Part shown: in pieces, positions 1 through 7,943 of the stretch
Position numbering within the stretch: the stretch's first letter is position 1
Layout of the letters: every line of letters begins with the position of its first letter
Source: Rikenellaceae bacterium
GTDB taxonomy: Bacteria; Bacteroidota; Bacteroidia; Bacteroidales; Rikenellaceae
DNA length: 64,000 nucleotides
Direction of reading: 5' to 3'
NCBI GenBank assembly: GCA_017442365.1
Contig: JAFRZW010000008.1
Coordinates: 35,001-99,000 of the forward strand
Notes under the pieces: generated by a model
Told to the model about the DNA's origin: nothing
The model's database searches: none
Seen by the model: only the letters and a program-made list of their open reading frames with translations
Made by a program: the position numbers and the translations under genes

Positions 1-580
1 TTTGCCCATCACCAATCAGTACCATATCGTCAGCCGTAATCTCACTCAACGGCTTCGAAATAATCGAATAGGTGTAGATACTATACATCGACGATAAATA
101 CTTAAATGAGAGATTGCTATCATACCCATTAGTTCTCTGATAATTGCTTAACAGAAATGGCAGAGGACTATACGCCGTAAAGGTAACGCAATCATTGACC
201 AAACTCTCCGCCGGGTGCTGTGCATCAAACTCCTCCAAGCAGACCAGCTCGATGGATTGAATATTCTCAACCGGCATTTGGTTTTCGAGATACTCAATAG
301 GCAGATAACTTTTCTGCTTAGAGTATCCCGTATCGTTGTACTTTGCAGCCAGCGCATCAAAACGCGCTCTTACGCTCGAATCTGCGGTACCTTCATAAAT
401 AATTTCGTCAATCTGAGGGTGAACAAGAATATCGTTATCTTTATTCACCTCGATCGTAATATCATCATAGGTGTAATATCCCATTACGAACTTAGATATT
501 ACATACGAACCGTCGTCGTTGTCGCGGTCGCAGCTCCACGCAACAAGAGCTACCATTGCCAAAATCAATAATCGTTTCAT
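1..580 (-). CDS. Partial lipoprotein, function unknown (cut by window start)
   Basis: The reverse strand reads open from an ATG at 580 to the left edge, giving 193 codons without a stop, so the C-terminus is missing. The N-terminus MKRLLILAMVALVAWSC is a lipoprotein signal with the lipobox cysteine at residue 17. It is followed by the acidic run DRDNDD, the type of segment that marks surface-exposed lipoproteins in Bacteroidota (family knowledge). No conserved domain was recognised in the visible mature part. It is divergent from the membrane protein gene that starts at 896. Plus-strand and shorter minus-strand ORFs over this stretch are shadows of this frame. Confidence 0.75.
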   Translation of the reverse strand, partial: MKRLLILAMVALVAWSCDRDNDDGSYVISKFVMGYYTYDDITIEVNKDNDILVHPQIDEIIYEGTADSSVRARFDALAAKYNDTGYSKQKSYLPIEYLENQMPVENIQSIELVCLEEFDAQHPAESLVNDCVTFTAYSPLPFLLSNYQRTNGYDSNLSFKYLSSMYSIYTYSIISKPLSEITADDMVLIGDGQ

Positions 581-780
581 AGGTTGAATATTTTAAGATA
601 ATACACTTACTTCTAAACACATAACGACACGGCACGACATTTTATTATGCGCGTAGGAACTTTTTTGAGGATCCCGAAACGAAAAACCGCACCCCGTGTG
701 GAGCACACTTGTTTTTTGCGACCTTTTGCGTTCTCCCCCACCGAAAAAATGCACCTCGGAAAAATTTTTCTCGCAAAATA

Positions 781-812
781 TTTGGTTTATTTTATAAACT
801 ATTTTATATTTG
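781..812 (+). promoter_or_regulatory. Bacteroidetes-type promoter
   Basis: TTTG at 781-784 and TATATTTG at 805-812 are separated by 20 bp, matching the Bacteroidetes primary sigma consensus. Transcription would start near 820, about 75 nt before the ATG at 896. This argues against the far-upstream start at 647. Confidence 0.7.
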
Positions 813-895
813 CAGTCGAGAAGGGCAATCTGCGGGTCAAGTGGCCACGGCTTGCAGCCCGACTCAGCGCGTTAATACAAATCAAAAAACAAGTT

Positions 896-1552
896 ATGAC
901 TATGAACAAAACCAACAACACAGCTCACTCGGTCGGCGAGTCGATCGACGAGCGTCGAAGTCTGGAAATCATCTCGCAGATGATCGCCGACACCTCACGA
1001 AAAATCGAACAGAACAGCAGCCTCTACTTCCTCGCGTGGGGTTATACGACGGTGCTTGTATCGCTCTTCGAGTACATTGTGTGGGTTGCCGACCTGAACA
1101 AATCGTGGCTCTGGGCGTGGTGGCTGATCCCCGTAATCGGTGGCATAGCGACGTTGCTGCTCGGTCGCCGCGAGCGCAAAGTGGGCGCACAGCCCAAATC
1201 GTACCTCGACCGCAGTGTGAGTGCCGTTTGGACCGTATTGGGACTCTCGTGGTGGATTGCATTCGTTGTGTTTTTCGACAATGCGAGCGCCTTCTACTTC
1301 CTCATTGCGTTTATGATGGGTATCGGAACGACCATATCGGGCGCTATATGCCGCCAACGTCTGCTGACGGTTTGTGGCGCGGTGTCGATCGTGATGTCGG
1401 TGATTTTCCCGATGAAACATTGGTTTGTAACCAATTATCAGATCGCCAACCCTGCTCTATTCTACTCGGATATTCTTATCTTTGCAGCGATATTCGTGGT
1501 GATGATGATCGTGCCTGGGCACATCTACCTGCACCGCGCCAAAAGATCATAG
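896..1552 (+). CDS. Polytopic membrane protein paired with a winged-helix regulator
   Basis: This 218-residue protein has a polar N-terminal 40 residues and then about five or six hydrophobic segments (roughly 45-66, 72-90, 115-135, 138-156, 160-178, 190-212), with a short basic tail. No enzyme motif is visible. The start at 896 is chosen because a good promoter ends at 812; 902 is a second in-frame ATG. The next gene begins 4 bp after its stop, so the two are cotranscribed. Bacteroidota often carry such pairs of a small membrane protein and a one-domain regulator. Their function here is unknown. Confidence 0.75.
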   Translation: MTMNKTNNTAHSVGESIDERRSLEIISQMIADTSRKIEQNSSLYFLAWGYTTVLVSLFEYIVWVADLNKSWLWAWWLIPVIGGIATLLLGRRERKVGAQPKSYLDRSVSAVWTVLGLSWWIAFVVFFDNASAFYFLIAFMMGIGTTISGAICRQRLLTVCGAVSIVMSVIFPMKHWFVTNYQIANPALFYSDILIFAAIFVVMMIVPGHIYLHRAKRS

Positions 1553-1556
1553 AGCG

Positions 1557-1838
1557 ATGCTTCGAGAACTTAACCCACTGTTACACTCAGAGTTACGACT
1601 TGCCGTGATGTCGATACTGATTGGTGTCGAGAGTGCCGACTTTGTCTTTCTGCGCAAGCAGACAGGCGCAACGGCCGGCAACCTGAGTGTGCAGATCGAC
1701 AAGTTGCAACGGGCAGGCTACATCGAGGTCGAAAAGAGCTTTCGAGGCAAGATGCCCTGCACCGTTTGCCGAATGACAGACACGGGGCGAGAAGCGTTTG
1801 CCGAGTATGTCGATGCACTGAAATCCTACATCGGGTAA
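1557..1838 (+). CDS. Small winged-helix transcriptional regulator
   Basis: The 93-residue protein is a single winged-helix domain of the MarR/ArsR-like one-domain type. It has an N-terminal helix (residues 1-20), a recognition region ending in ATAGNLSVQIDKLQRAGYIE (about 39-58), and a wing with KSFRGKMPCTVCRMTDTGRE. There is no effector domain. It lies 4 bp downstream of the membrane protein gene. A plausible role is local control with that partner, but the sequence does not reveal the signal. CxxC in the wing (PCTVC) might be redox- or metal-sensitive; this is speculative. Confidence 0.8.
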   Translation: MLRELNPLLHSELRLAVMSILIGVESADFVFLRKQTGATAGNLSVQIDKLQRAGYIEVEKSFRGKMPCTVCRMTDTGREAFAEYVDALKSYIG

Positions 1839-1857
1839 CCACACCCAACGACAATAG

Positions 1858-1895
1858 AAAACCGCACCCCTACGTATAGAGGTGCGGTTTGGTTT
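1858..1895. terminator. Bidirectional terminator hairpin
   Basis: AAACCGCACC at 1858-1867 pairs with GGTGCGGTTT at 1881-1890, followed by a T-rich run. It sits between convergent genes ending at 1838 and 1911 and can serve both. Confidence 0.8.
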
Positions 1896-1910
1896 TGTCG
1901 AGCGGGCTAA

Positions 1911-2612
1911 CTATTCGAGCACAAATTTCGCCTGCACGTTGGCCGTCAGTTTGAGCTTGCGGAACTCGGGCTGCTCGACCACACCGGCAGCCATATCGGC
2001 AGCCGACTCCTCGACGTAGGCCTTCACGTTTGCCATACGGAAAACCGTGGGCTGGCTCGATTGGTAGTAATTGATATAGAACGCCTTGCCTATTGTCTGA
2101 TCAACTGCCGCAGCCAACGATTGAGCCGTCGAGCGAGCATTGCGCATCGCCTCGTCGCGCACCTCACCGCGCAGTTTCTCGATGTCGGTGTGGGTTGCCT
2201 TCTCGATCCCGATTGCCGTAATGCCAACCGCCTGCAACGCTACATAGACCTCGCCTACAATCGACGGCTCGGTCAGTTGCAGCTGGTAGCTTTTGGTAGT
2301 TACGGCCTGCGAGCGCTTCAAACGGCTGCTCGAAATATCATTCACACGCAGCTGCTCCTTGGTGTCGATACCGAGCGAACGCAACGCGCGGATCATATCC
2401 TGCTCCTGCTCATCGACCGTAATGCGACCCTTCGATTCGCGCTCGTTTATGGTGATTGTCAGGTAGATAAGGTTCGGCTCGATCTCTCGCTCGGCCACAC
2501 CATTCACCTCGACATAGCTCGGAAATGCTTGCTCGGCAAATACCTGCGCCTGCGCACCGATCGCCATCATCGCAGCCGCCAGAAAAAGGATTACTCGTTT
2601 CATTTTGTTCAC
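1911..2612 (-). CDS. SIMPL domain (DUF541) periplasmic protein
   Basis: The 233-residue protein has a signal peptide ending near residue 22 (AIGAQA-Q). The start of the mature part, SYVEVNGVAEREIEPNLIYL, is typical of the SIMPL/DUF541 family, and most of residues 30-230 fits that domain. Members are periplasmic or outer-membrane associated and generally of unknown biochemical role. A TAAATTTG -7 box on the minus strand (2655-2662) lies 43 bp upstream and overlaps the end of the neighbouring M23-like gene, suggesting its own transcription start. An alternative start is Met-4. Confidence 0.85.
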   Translation of the reverse strand: MNKMKRVILFLAAAMMAIGAQAQVFAEQAFPSYVEVNGVAEREIEPNLIYLTITINERESKGRITVDEQEQDMIRALRSLGIDTKEQLRVNDISSSRLKRSQAVTTKSYQLQLTEPSIVGEVYVALQAVGITAIGIEKATHTDIEKLRGEVRDEAMRNARSTAQSLAAAVDQTIGKAFYINYYQSSQPTVFRMANVKAYVEESAADMAAGVVEQPEFRKLKLTANVQAKFVLE

Positions 2613-2659
2613 ACGTTTTAGGAATGTAACTTAACAATATAACTGACCTCCTTGCAAAT

Positions 2660-3547
2660 TTATTGCCTACGACGGCGTTTCTTTTCGCGCGAAGTCATCT
2701 CACGCTCCACAAGTTCGTCATCGACCACCGCCCGATACTCCACTCCGTGGCGCAAGTGCGTAACCCCCAAATCGGTTTTGAAGAGGGGAATAAATCGCTG
2801 ATACTCAGTCTTCACCCCTCGCTCAGTCCAAACATAATCACAAACCTCAAAGAAGAACAGATATCGTTCGCCCTCGAAACTCCACGGGAAACCAATCGGA
2901 GTGTCGGGATAGACCGTCTGCCCCACCTCGACCAATATCGCATTAGGGTTAAGCATCTTGTAGAAGGCGTACGACCCATCGGCGTGCTCGACCGTAACAT
3001 AGGCTCGCTCGGTGGTGGAGATCAACGACTTACTCTGTTCGGTAGTCTGTGTTTCGATTCTCACAACAACACCCTTACGCGCCGCATAGATCGTGTCGGT
3101 AGGCTCAGCATCGAATACCGACGATGAGATCAATCTATTCTCATTCTTCAAATAGAGATCATACATATCGACAACATTTCGCCTGTTGGTCAATTTTTGT
3201 GTACTGACGGGCAGACGATAGACAAACGTCGTATCGGGCTCAGCCTCAACGTCGCCATAGAACCAACGATATGAATAGCTATACCCAATATGAGAGTCCG
3301 CATCGATCGGGCGCAGACGCTCCAAATTGAGGTTCGCGCTTCCCACAGTATAGATTCCGTCGCCATAGAGCGACGTATTCTCCAACTTCTTGAAGGTCAG
3401 AGCAACGGTAATTTTGCCTGCAAAACTCTTCTCTGCCCAAATGCGGACGCTCTTGTCCTCCATTCGTTCGGATTTGACCTCAAAAGGATTTTGTGATGAT
3501 GCCGAAAATGAGAGCATTAGCGCCACAAACGCGAATATCCATTTCAT
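2660..3547 (-). CDS. Secreted M23-like (degenerate LytM fold) protein
   Basis: The 295-residue product starts MKWIFAFVALMLSFSASSQ, a clear signal peptide. Around residues 185-260 it reads like an M23/LytM beta-sheet: a YAARKGVVVRIE strand, EHADGSYAFYKML, then a VGQTVYPDTPIGFP turn. The usual zinc ligands (HxxxD and HxH) are not complete, so a non-catalytic member is likely. The C-terminus is very basic (EKKRRRRQ). The start at 3547 is chosen because a promoter (CAAAGATA at 3591-3598 with CAAA at 3619-3622, minus strand) would initiate around 3584, downstream of the longer ATG at 3652. Confidence 0.75.
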   Translation of the reverse strand: MKWIFAFVALMLSFSASSQNPFEVKSERMEDKSVRIWAEKSFAGKITVALTFKKLENTSLYGDGIYTVGSANLNLERLRPIDADSHIGYSYSYRWFYGDVEAEPDTTFVYRLPVSTQKLTNRRNVVDMYDLYLKNENRLISSSVFDAEPTDTIYAARKGVVVRIETQTTEQSKSLISTTERAYVTVEHADGSYAFYKMLNPNAILVEVGQTVYPDTPIGFPWSFEGERYLFFFEVCDYVWTERGVKTEYQRFIPLFKTDLGVTHLRHGVEYRAVVDDELVEREMTSREKKRRRRQ

Positions 3548-3590
3548 CGTGTTCTCGTTTTTTTGGGGGGGTGAATTTATCTGCTTTTTA

Positions 3591-3622
3591 CAAAGATAGA
3601 AAAGATTTTTCCGAATTGCAAA
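3591..3622 (-). promoter_or_regulatory. Promoter for the M23-like gene
   Basis: On the minus strand TTTG (3622-3619), 20 bp, then TATCTTTG (3598-3591). It gives a leader of about 37 nt before the ATG at 3547. Confidence 0.7.
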
Positions 3623-3634
3623 CCTCCCCATACA

Positions 3635-3664
3635 AAAAGCCGCGCCCACCAAGTGGACACGGCT
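3635..3664 (-). terminator. Terminator of the kbl-lrp-queD operon
   Basis: AGCCGCGCCCAC (3639-3650) pairs imperfectly with GTGGACACGGCT (3653-3664). On the minus strand it is followed by a run of T. Confidence 0.6.
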
Positions 3665-3685
3665 AATTTTGAATCTTGAATCTTA

Positions 3686-3805
3686 AACCGACGCCAAGCC
3701 GAATGCCGAACCAGCTGGCTGAGTTTGGCTGAGGCGCGAAGGAGGAAAAGCAGCCGCAGGCTGATTAATCTTAAATCCTAAATTTTGAATCTTGAATCTT
3801 GAATT
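3686..3805. repeat. Dispersed repeat D (copy 1) plus AT-rich array C
   Basis: 3686-3769 matches 31701-31786 (same orientation). Both begin AACCGACGCCAAGCCGAATGC and share GCTGAGGCGCGAAGGAGGAA. Near the right end is a small hairpin, CAGCC-gca-GGCTG here and CTGCC-gaa-GGCAG in the other copy, a compensated change. 3771-3805 is an array of TTGAAT/CTTGAAT units that runs up to the stop codon of queD. Confidence 0.75.
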
Positions 3806-4262
3806 AAGCATTATCCTCGGCCAGCCACTCAGCATACGAGGTGGCCGTTTCGTACAGACGCAGTGCCGTAAGTTCGACTCCCTCAGGCAATTCGGCCATT
3901 ATGCGAGCCGCAAAATCCGAGATCATATTCTCGCACGTAGGCTGATAATCGACCTCGACAACGCGACCGAAACGATCGTTCAGCACCCCGAGAATCTGCT
4001 CGTTACGCTCCGAGCGACGGATCACCAACGAGTGGTCCAAACGATCGACAACCAAGCGATTGACAATCGATTTGAGCACTCCGAAATCGACCACCATACC
4101 GCACTTGGGCGAGCCCTCGTCAGCACACGGCACTCCGCGCACCGTTACAAACAGACGATACGAATGGCCGTGAATCTCGCGGCACGCACCATCGTAGCCG
4201 TCGAGCGTGTGCGCCATCTCGAACGAGAACTGCTTTGTTACACGTACTACACTCATCATCAA
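3804..4262 (-). CDS. queD: 6-carboxy-5,6,7,8-tetrahydropterin synthase (QueD/PTPS family)
   Basis: The 152-residue protein has the PTPS/QueD fold signatures: FEMAHTLDGYDG near the N-terminus (first zinc His), CREIHGHSY (catalytic Cys plus the HxH zinc ligands), a VVDFGVLK strand, LDHS, and PTCEN before the final sheet. The Cys four residues before HGH favours QueD, which converts dihydroneopterin triphosphate to 6-carboxytetrahydropterin for queuosine, over a eukaryote-type PTPS. It is the third gene of kbl-lrp-queD, 7 bp after lrp. FolE, which makes its substrate, is encoded at 43.2 kb and QueA at 59.2 kb. Three consecutive Met codons leave the exact start open. Confidence 0.9.
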   Translation of the reverse strand: MMMSVVRVTKQFSFEMAHTLDGYDGACREIHGHSYRLFVTVRGVPCADEGSPKCGMVVDFGVLKSIVNRLVVDRLDHSLVIRRSERNEQILGVLNDRFGRVVEVDYQPTCENMISDFAARIMAELPEGVELTALRLYETATSYAEWLAEDNA

Positions 4263-4269
4263 GCGCGTT

Positions 4270-4743
4270 TTAGTCCTTCAAACAATCGACATAGACCTGA
4301 CGCTGGAACACCTCGTTCATCGAGATATAGGTCTGCGTGGTCGAGACGCCCTGAATCTGCAAAATGCGGTCGAAGATCGTCGTCATCAAGTGCTCGTTGT
4401 CGATACAGTAGAGTTTGATCAGCAGATTATACTCGCCCGTAACATAATGGCACTCAACGATCTCGGGAATCTGACGCAGCTGAGCTACCGTCGTGTTGTT
4501 CTGCGTCGGATCCTGCAAGCGGATACCGATAAACGCGCAAACATCGAAACCCAACGAACGCGGATCGACCATCAATCGGCTGCCGAGAATCACGCCCGAC
4601 TCGTCGAGTTTTTTGATGCGCTGGTGGATTGCCGCACCCGAAATGCCGCACTCGCGTGCGATCTCCAAGAAGGGCATTCGCGCATTCTTGATCAGAAATT
4701 TCAATATCTTGCGATCAATCGCATCTATGGTTACTTTACTCAT
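4270..4743 (-). CDS. Lrp/AsnC family transcriptional regulator
   Basis: The 157-residue protein has the family layout: helix-turn-helix at residues 5-55 (IDRKILKFLIKNARMPFLE, GISGAAIHQRIKKL) and a C-terminal RAM ligand-binding domain (about 68-150, VCAFIGIRL, VVECHYVTGEYNLLIKLYC). Such proteins form dimers and higher oligomers and respond to amino acids. It lies between kbl and queD with gaps of 20 and 7 bp, so one transcript probably carries all three. Control of kbl by threonine or glycine status is a natural guess but is not shown by the sequence. Confidence 0.92.
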   Translation of the reverse strand: MSKVTIDAIDRKILKFLIKNARMPFLEIARECGISGAAIHQRIKKLDESGVILGSRLMVDPRSLGFDVCAFIGIRLQDPTQNNTTVAQLRQIPEIVECHYVTGEYNLLIKLYCIDNEHLMTTIFDRILQIQGVSTTQTYISMNEVFQRQVYVDCLKD

Positions 4744-4763
4744 TTTCAGCTGTTTTTAGTCGA

Positions 4764-5951
4764 TTACTTCAAAACTCCCAACTCGCGGCCGATCTTCACG
4801 AAAGCCTCGACACAACGATCCAACTGCTCGCGCGTATGACCTGCCGAAACCTGCACACGGATACGTGCCTGACCCTTCGGAACCACCGGATAGTAGAAGC
4901 CCGTAACGTAGATACCCTCGTCGAGCAACTTAGCTGCAAACTTCTGCGACAGCGGAGCATCGTACAACATCACAGCGCAGATTGCCGACTGCGTAGGCTT
5001 GATATCGAAGCCAGCCTCGATCATACGTGCGCGGAAGTGCTCGACATTCTCCACCAGACGGTCGTGCAGCGCGTCGCTCTCGGCCAACATACGGAATACC
5101 TCCAAACTCGCACCCACAACTGCGGGGGGCACCGAGTTCGAGAACAGATAGGGACGCGAACGCTGACGCAGCAGCTCGATAATCTCGCGGCGACCCGTCG
5201 TGAAACCACCGATACCGCCACCAAACGCCTTACCAAGCGTACCGGTGATAATATCCACCTTGCCGCGCAGATCGAACGTCTCGGTTACACCGCGACCCGT
5301 CGCACCGACAACGCCTGCCGAGTGGCACTCATCGACCATCACCAGCGCGTCGTACTTCTCAGCCAAGCGGCAGATCTCGTCCATCGGAGCCACGTTGCCG
5401 TCCATCGAGAAGACACCGTCGGTTACCACTATACGGAAACGCTGCGCCTGAGCCTTCTTCAAGCACTCCTCCAACTCGGCCATATCGGCATTGGCATAGC
5501 GATAGCGCTGAGCCTTGCACAGACGCACACCGTCGATAATCGAGGCGTGGTTCAGCGCGTCCGAAATGATGGCGTCCTCCTCGGTCAGCAGCGGCTCGAA
5601 CACACCTCCATTGGCATCGAAACAAGCTGCATAGAGAATCGTGTCCTCGGTGCCAAAGTACTCAGCAATAGCCGCTTCGAGCTGTTTGTGAATATCCTGC
5701 GTACCGCAAATAAAGCGCACCGACGACATACCGAAACCGTGCGAATCCATCGCCTTCTTAGCGGCCTCGATCAGACGCGGATTGTCCGAAAGACCCAAAT
5801 AGTTATTGGCACAGAAGTTCAAAACCTGTTTGTCGGCCACCGTAATTTCGGCACGCTGCGCCGAGGTGATGATACGCTCCGATTTGTAAAGACCCGCCTC
5901 ACGAATCTCCGCGAGGGTCTGTTGAAGATGCTCTTTGATTTTACCGTACAT
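4764..5951 (-). CDS. kbl: 2-amino-3-ketobutyrate CoA ligase (glycine C-acetyltransferase)
   Basis: The 395-residue product is a class II alpha-oxoamine synthase, a PLP enzyme that cleaves 2-amino-3-ketobutyrate with CoA to glycine and acetyl-CoA in threonine breakdown. Visible landmarks are FCANNYLGLSDNPRLI, GFGMSSVRFICGTQDIHKQLE, VDECHSAG and the PLP-lysine segment ITGTLGKAFGG. Length equals the family norm (about 395-398). The start MYGKIKEHLQQTL at 5951 matches family N-termini; the longer ATG at 6023 adds a basic, unrelated tail. No threonine dehydrogenase gene is adjacent. First gene of the kbl-lrp-queD operon. Confidence 0.93.
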   Translation of the reverse strand: MYGKIKEHLQQTLAEIREAGLYKSERIITSAQRAEITVADKQVLNFCANNYLGLSDNPRLIEAAKKAMDSHGFGMSSVRFICGTQDIHKQLEAAIAEYFGTEDTILYAACFDANGGVFEPLLTEEDAIISDALNHASIIDGVRLCKAQRYRYANADMAELEECLKKAQAQRFRIVVTDGVFSMDGNVAPMDEICRLAEKYDALVMVDECHSAGVVGATGRGVTETFDLRGKVDIITGTLGKAFGGGIGGFTTGRREIIELLRQRSRPYLFSNSVPPAVVGASLEVFRMLAESDALHDRLVENVEHFRARMIEAGFDIKPTQSAICAVMLYDAPLSQKFAAKLLDEGIYVTGFYYPVVPKGQARIRVQVSAGHTREQLDRCVEAFVKIGRELGVLK

Positions 5952-6599
5952 AGTATTAGAAATTATTGTTTTAGTCTTCGTTTTAGGTTTGCGGTTGCTC
6001 AAAAATCGAGCACACCGCCACAATTCAAGAACAAAGATAAAAGTTTTTTCGCAAACTCAGCTACGTTTCGCCCAACTTTTTCACAAAAAGGTTACAAATC
6101 GTAACGCAGCAGCAAGTTAAGGATTGTAAGAAGACGATTCACAATTCACAATTCACAATTCACAATTCAAGATTCAAAATTAAATATTTGCGATTCAAGA
6201 TTAAAAAAGCAGAACACGCCCATATGGCGTGCACCTTCGCGGGCTCGCCCTACGGGCGACCGCCCCAGCCCGCGAAGGTGAGCTCTAATTGAATGCAAAG
6301 TGAAAGTAGCTGAGTCCCCACCGCCAATGATGAGCCCGCCATATGGGCGGGTTTTACTATATTTGGTTAGCTAAAATAAAACACTCTTCGCGGGCTGGTG
6401 CGGTTGCCCGCGAAGGTGCGCACAAGGAATTTATTTAAAATTAATTTGATATAAATGAAAGCAAAGTAAATAATTTTGAATTTTGAATCTTGAATTTTGA
6501 ATTATATATATGTGTATTGCGAAAAAATTAGTAACTTTGTCCCGATTATGTCCAATGCAAATTCGAAGATCTAATAACTCAATAAATTTCATTACAACT
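5952..6599. repeat. Intergenic repeat mosaic between kbl and pgk
   Basis: No gene is seen apart from leader sequences. From left to right: CAAAGATA at 6032-6039 (possible kbl -7 box, minus strand); AT-rich array C (about 6137-6180, TTCACAATTCACAA units); element A in reverse orientation with outer stem 6232-6244/6268-6280 (CACCTTCGCGGGC/GCCCGCGAAGGTG), inner stem 6245-6250/6254-6259 and unpaired CCGCCCCA; what looks like the right arm of another hairpin element (about 6318-6335) joined to a family B hairpin (6334-6366, CCCGCCATATGGGCGGG); a shortened element A (6382-6418); and a second array C (6467-6502). Confidence 0.75.
6532..6539 (+). promoter_or_regulatory. -7 box upstream of pgk
   Basis: TAACTTTG matches TAnnTTTG and lies about 60 nt before the pgk start codon. 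No clear -33 TTTG is seen at the usual distance. Confidence 0.5.
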
Positions 6600-7850
6600 A
6601 TGGCAAAAATCGAAACTTACGATTTCAAAGGCAAGCGCGCAATCGTTCGCGTGGATTTCAATGTGCCCCTCAACGAGAATGGCCAGATCACCGATGATAC
6701 CCGTATCCGCGGTGCACTCCCCACTCTCAAAAAGGTACTCGCTGACGGCGGCAGCCTTATCATTATGTCGCATATGGGCAAGCCCAAGGGCAAGGTGAAT
6801 GCTAAGTTCTCGCTCAGCCAGATCGTTGACGCAGTGAGCGAGAAGCTCGGCGTGAAGGTTCAGTTCGCTGAGGATTGCGCTAAGGCTTCGGAGCAGGCTG
6901 CTGCGTTGAAGGCTGGTGAGGTGCTGATGCTCGAAAACCTCCGTTTCTATCCCGAGGAGGAGGGCAAACCCGTCGGTATCGACAAGGAGGATCCCGCTTA
7001 CGACGAGGCTAAGAAGGCTATGAAGGCTTCGCAGAAGGAGTTCGCTAAGACTTTGGCATCGTATGCTGACTGCTATATCAACGACGCTTTCGGTACGGCT
7101 CACCGCAAGCACGCTTCGACGGCTGTTATCGCTGACTACTTCACCTCGGAGAACAAGATGCTCGGCTACCTGATGGAGAAGGAGGTCGAGGCTGTCGATA
7201 ACATTCTGAGCAACATCAAGCGCCCCTTCACCGCAATTATGGGTGGTTCGAAGGTTTCGACCAAGATCGGTATCATCGAGAACCTGATGGACAAGGTTGA
7301 TAACCTGATTCTGTGTGGTGGTATGACCTACACCTTTGCAAAGGCTCAGGGCGGTAAGATCGGTAAGTCGATCTGCGAGGACGACAAGCTCGATCTGGCT
7401 TTGGAGATTATGGCTAAGGCAAAGGCTAAGGGCGTAAATCTCGTGCTGGGTGTTGACTGCGTTGCAGGCGACGACTTCAAGAACGATTGCAACACCATCA
7501 TCTGCCCCGCTAACGAGATCCCCGACGCATTCGAGGGTATGGACGCAGGTCCGGCAACGCGCGAGAAGTTCGCAGCTGCTATCGAGGGTGCCAAGACCAT
7601 TCTGTGGAACGGCCCCGCAGGTGTATTCGAGTTCGATAACTTCACCGGTGGCTCGCGTGCTATCGCTGAGGCTATCGCTAAGGCTACGGCTGAGGGCGCA
7701 TTCTCGCTCATCGGTGGTGGCGACTCGGTGGCTTGCATCAACAAGTTCGGTATGGCCGATAAGGTTTCGTACATCTCGACCGGTGGTGGCGCTCTGTTGG
7801 AGGCTATCGAGGGTAAGGTTCTGCCGGGTGTAGCAGCTATCAACGAGTAA
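6600..7850 (+). CDS. pgk: Phosphoglycerate kinase
   Basis: The 416-residue cytoplasmic enzyme transfers phosphate from 1,3-bisphosphoglycerate to ADP in glycolysis. Landmarks are [19 protein letters not shown] at the N-terminus (substrate loop), [23 protein letters not shown], the hinge region [11 protein letters not shown], and the C-terminal [12 protein letters not shown] nucleotide-domain motif. Length is normal. The start [13 protein letters not shown] is chosen over an upstream ATG at 6510 because the -7 box (6532-6539) lies between the two. Codon use is strongly biased (GAG, AAG, GCT), as expected for a highly expressed gene. Confidence 0.97.
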   Translation: MAKIETYDFKGKRAIVRVDFNVPLNENGQITDDTRIRGALPTLKKVLADGGSLIIMSHMGKPKGKVNAKFSLSQIVDAVSEKLGVKVQFAEDCAKASEQAAALKAGEVLMLENLRFYPEEEGKPVGIDKEDPAYDEAKKAMKASQKEFAKTLASYADCYINDAFGTAHRKHASTAVIADYFTSENKMLGYLMEKEVEAVDNILSNIKRPFTAIMGGSKVSTKIGIIENLMDKVDNLILCGGMTYTFAKAQGGKIGKSICEDDKLDLALEIMAKAKAKGVNLVLGVDCVAGDDFKNDCNTIICPANEIPDAFEGMDAGPATREKFAAAIEGAKTILWNGPAGVFEFDNFTGGSRAIAEAIAKATAEGAFSLIGGGDSVACINKFGMADKVSYISTGGGALLEAIEGKVLPGVAAINE

Positions 7851-7878
7851 CAAACAAGTATTTAAGATATTTCTTGTC

Positions 7879-7917
7879 GGGGTTGGACGGCGCATAAAGG
7901 CTGTCCGCCCCTTTTTT
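7879..7917 (+). terminator. Terminator after pgk
   Basis: The hairpin GGGGttGGACGGC (7879-7891) / GCTGTCCgCCCC (7900-7911) is followed by a T run. Confidence 0.75.
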
Positions 7918-7943
7918 AGAAAAAACTACACACACAAAAAACA

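Noticed and set aside
3804..4262. A preQ1 or other riboswitch near the queuosine genes
   Set aside because: queD is internal to an operon with a 7-bp gap, and no recognisable aptamer core was seen before kbl, folE or queA.
6137..6180. Possible CRISPR array from repeated ATTCACAATTCACAA units
   Set aside because: Units are 7-14 bp without unique spacers and there are no cas genes. It is a simple AT-rich array.
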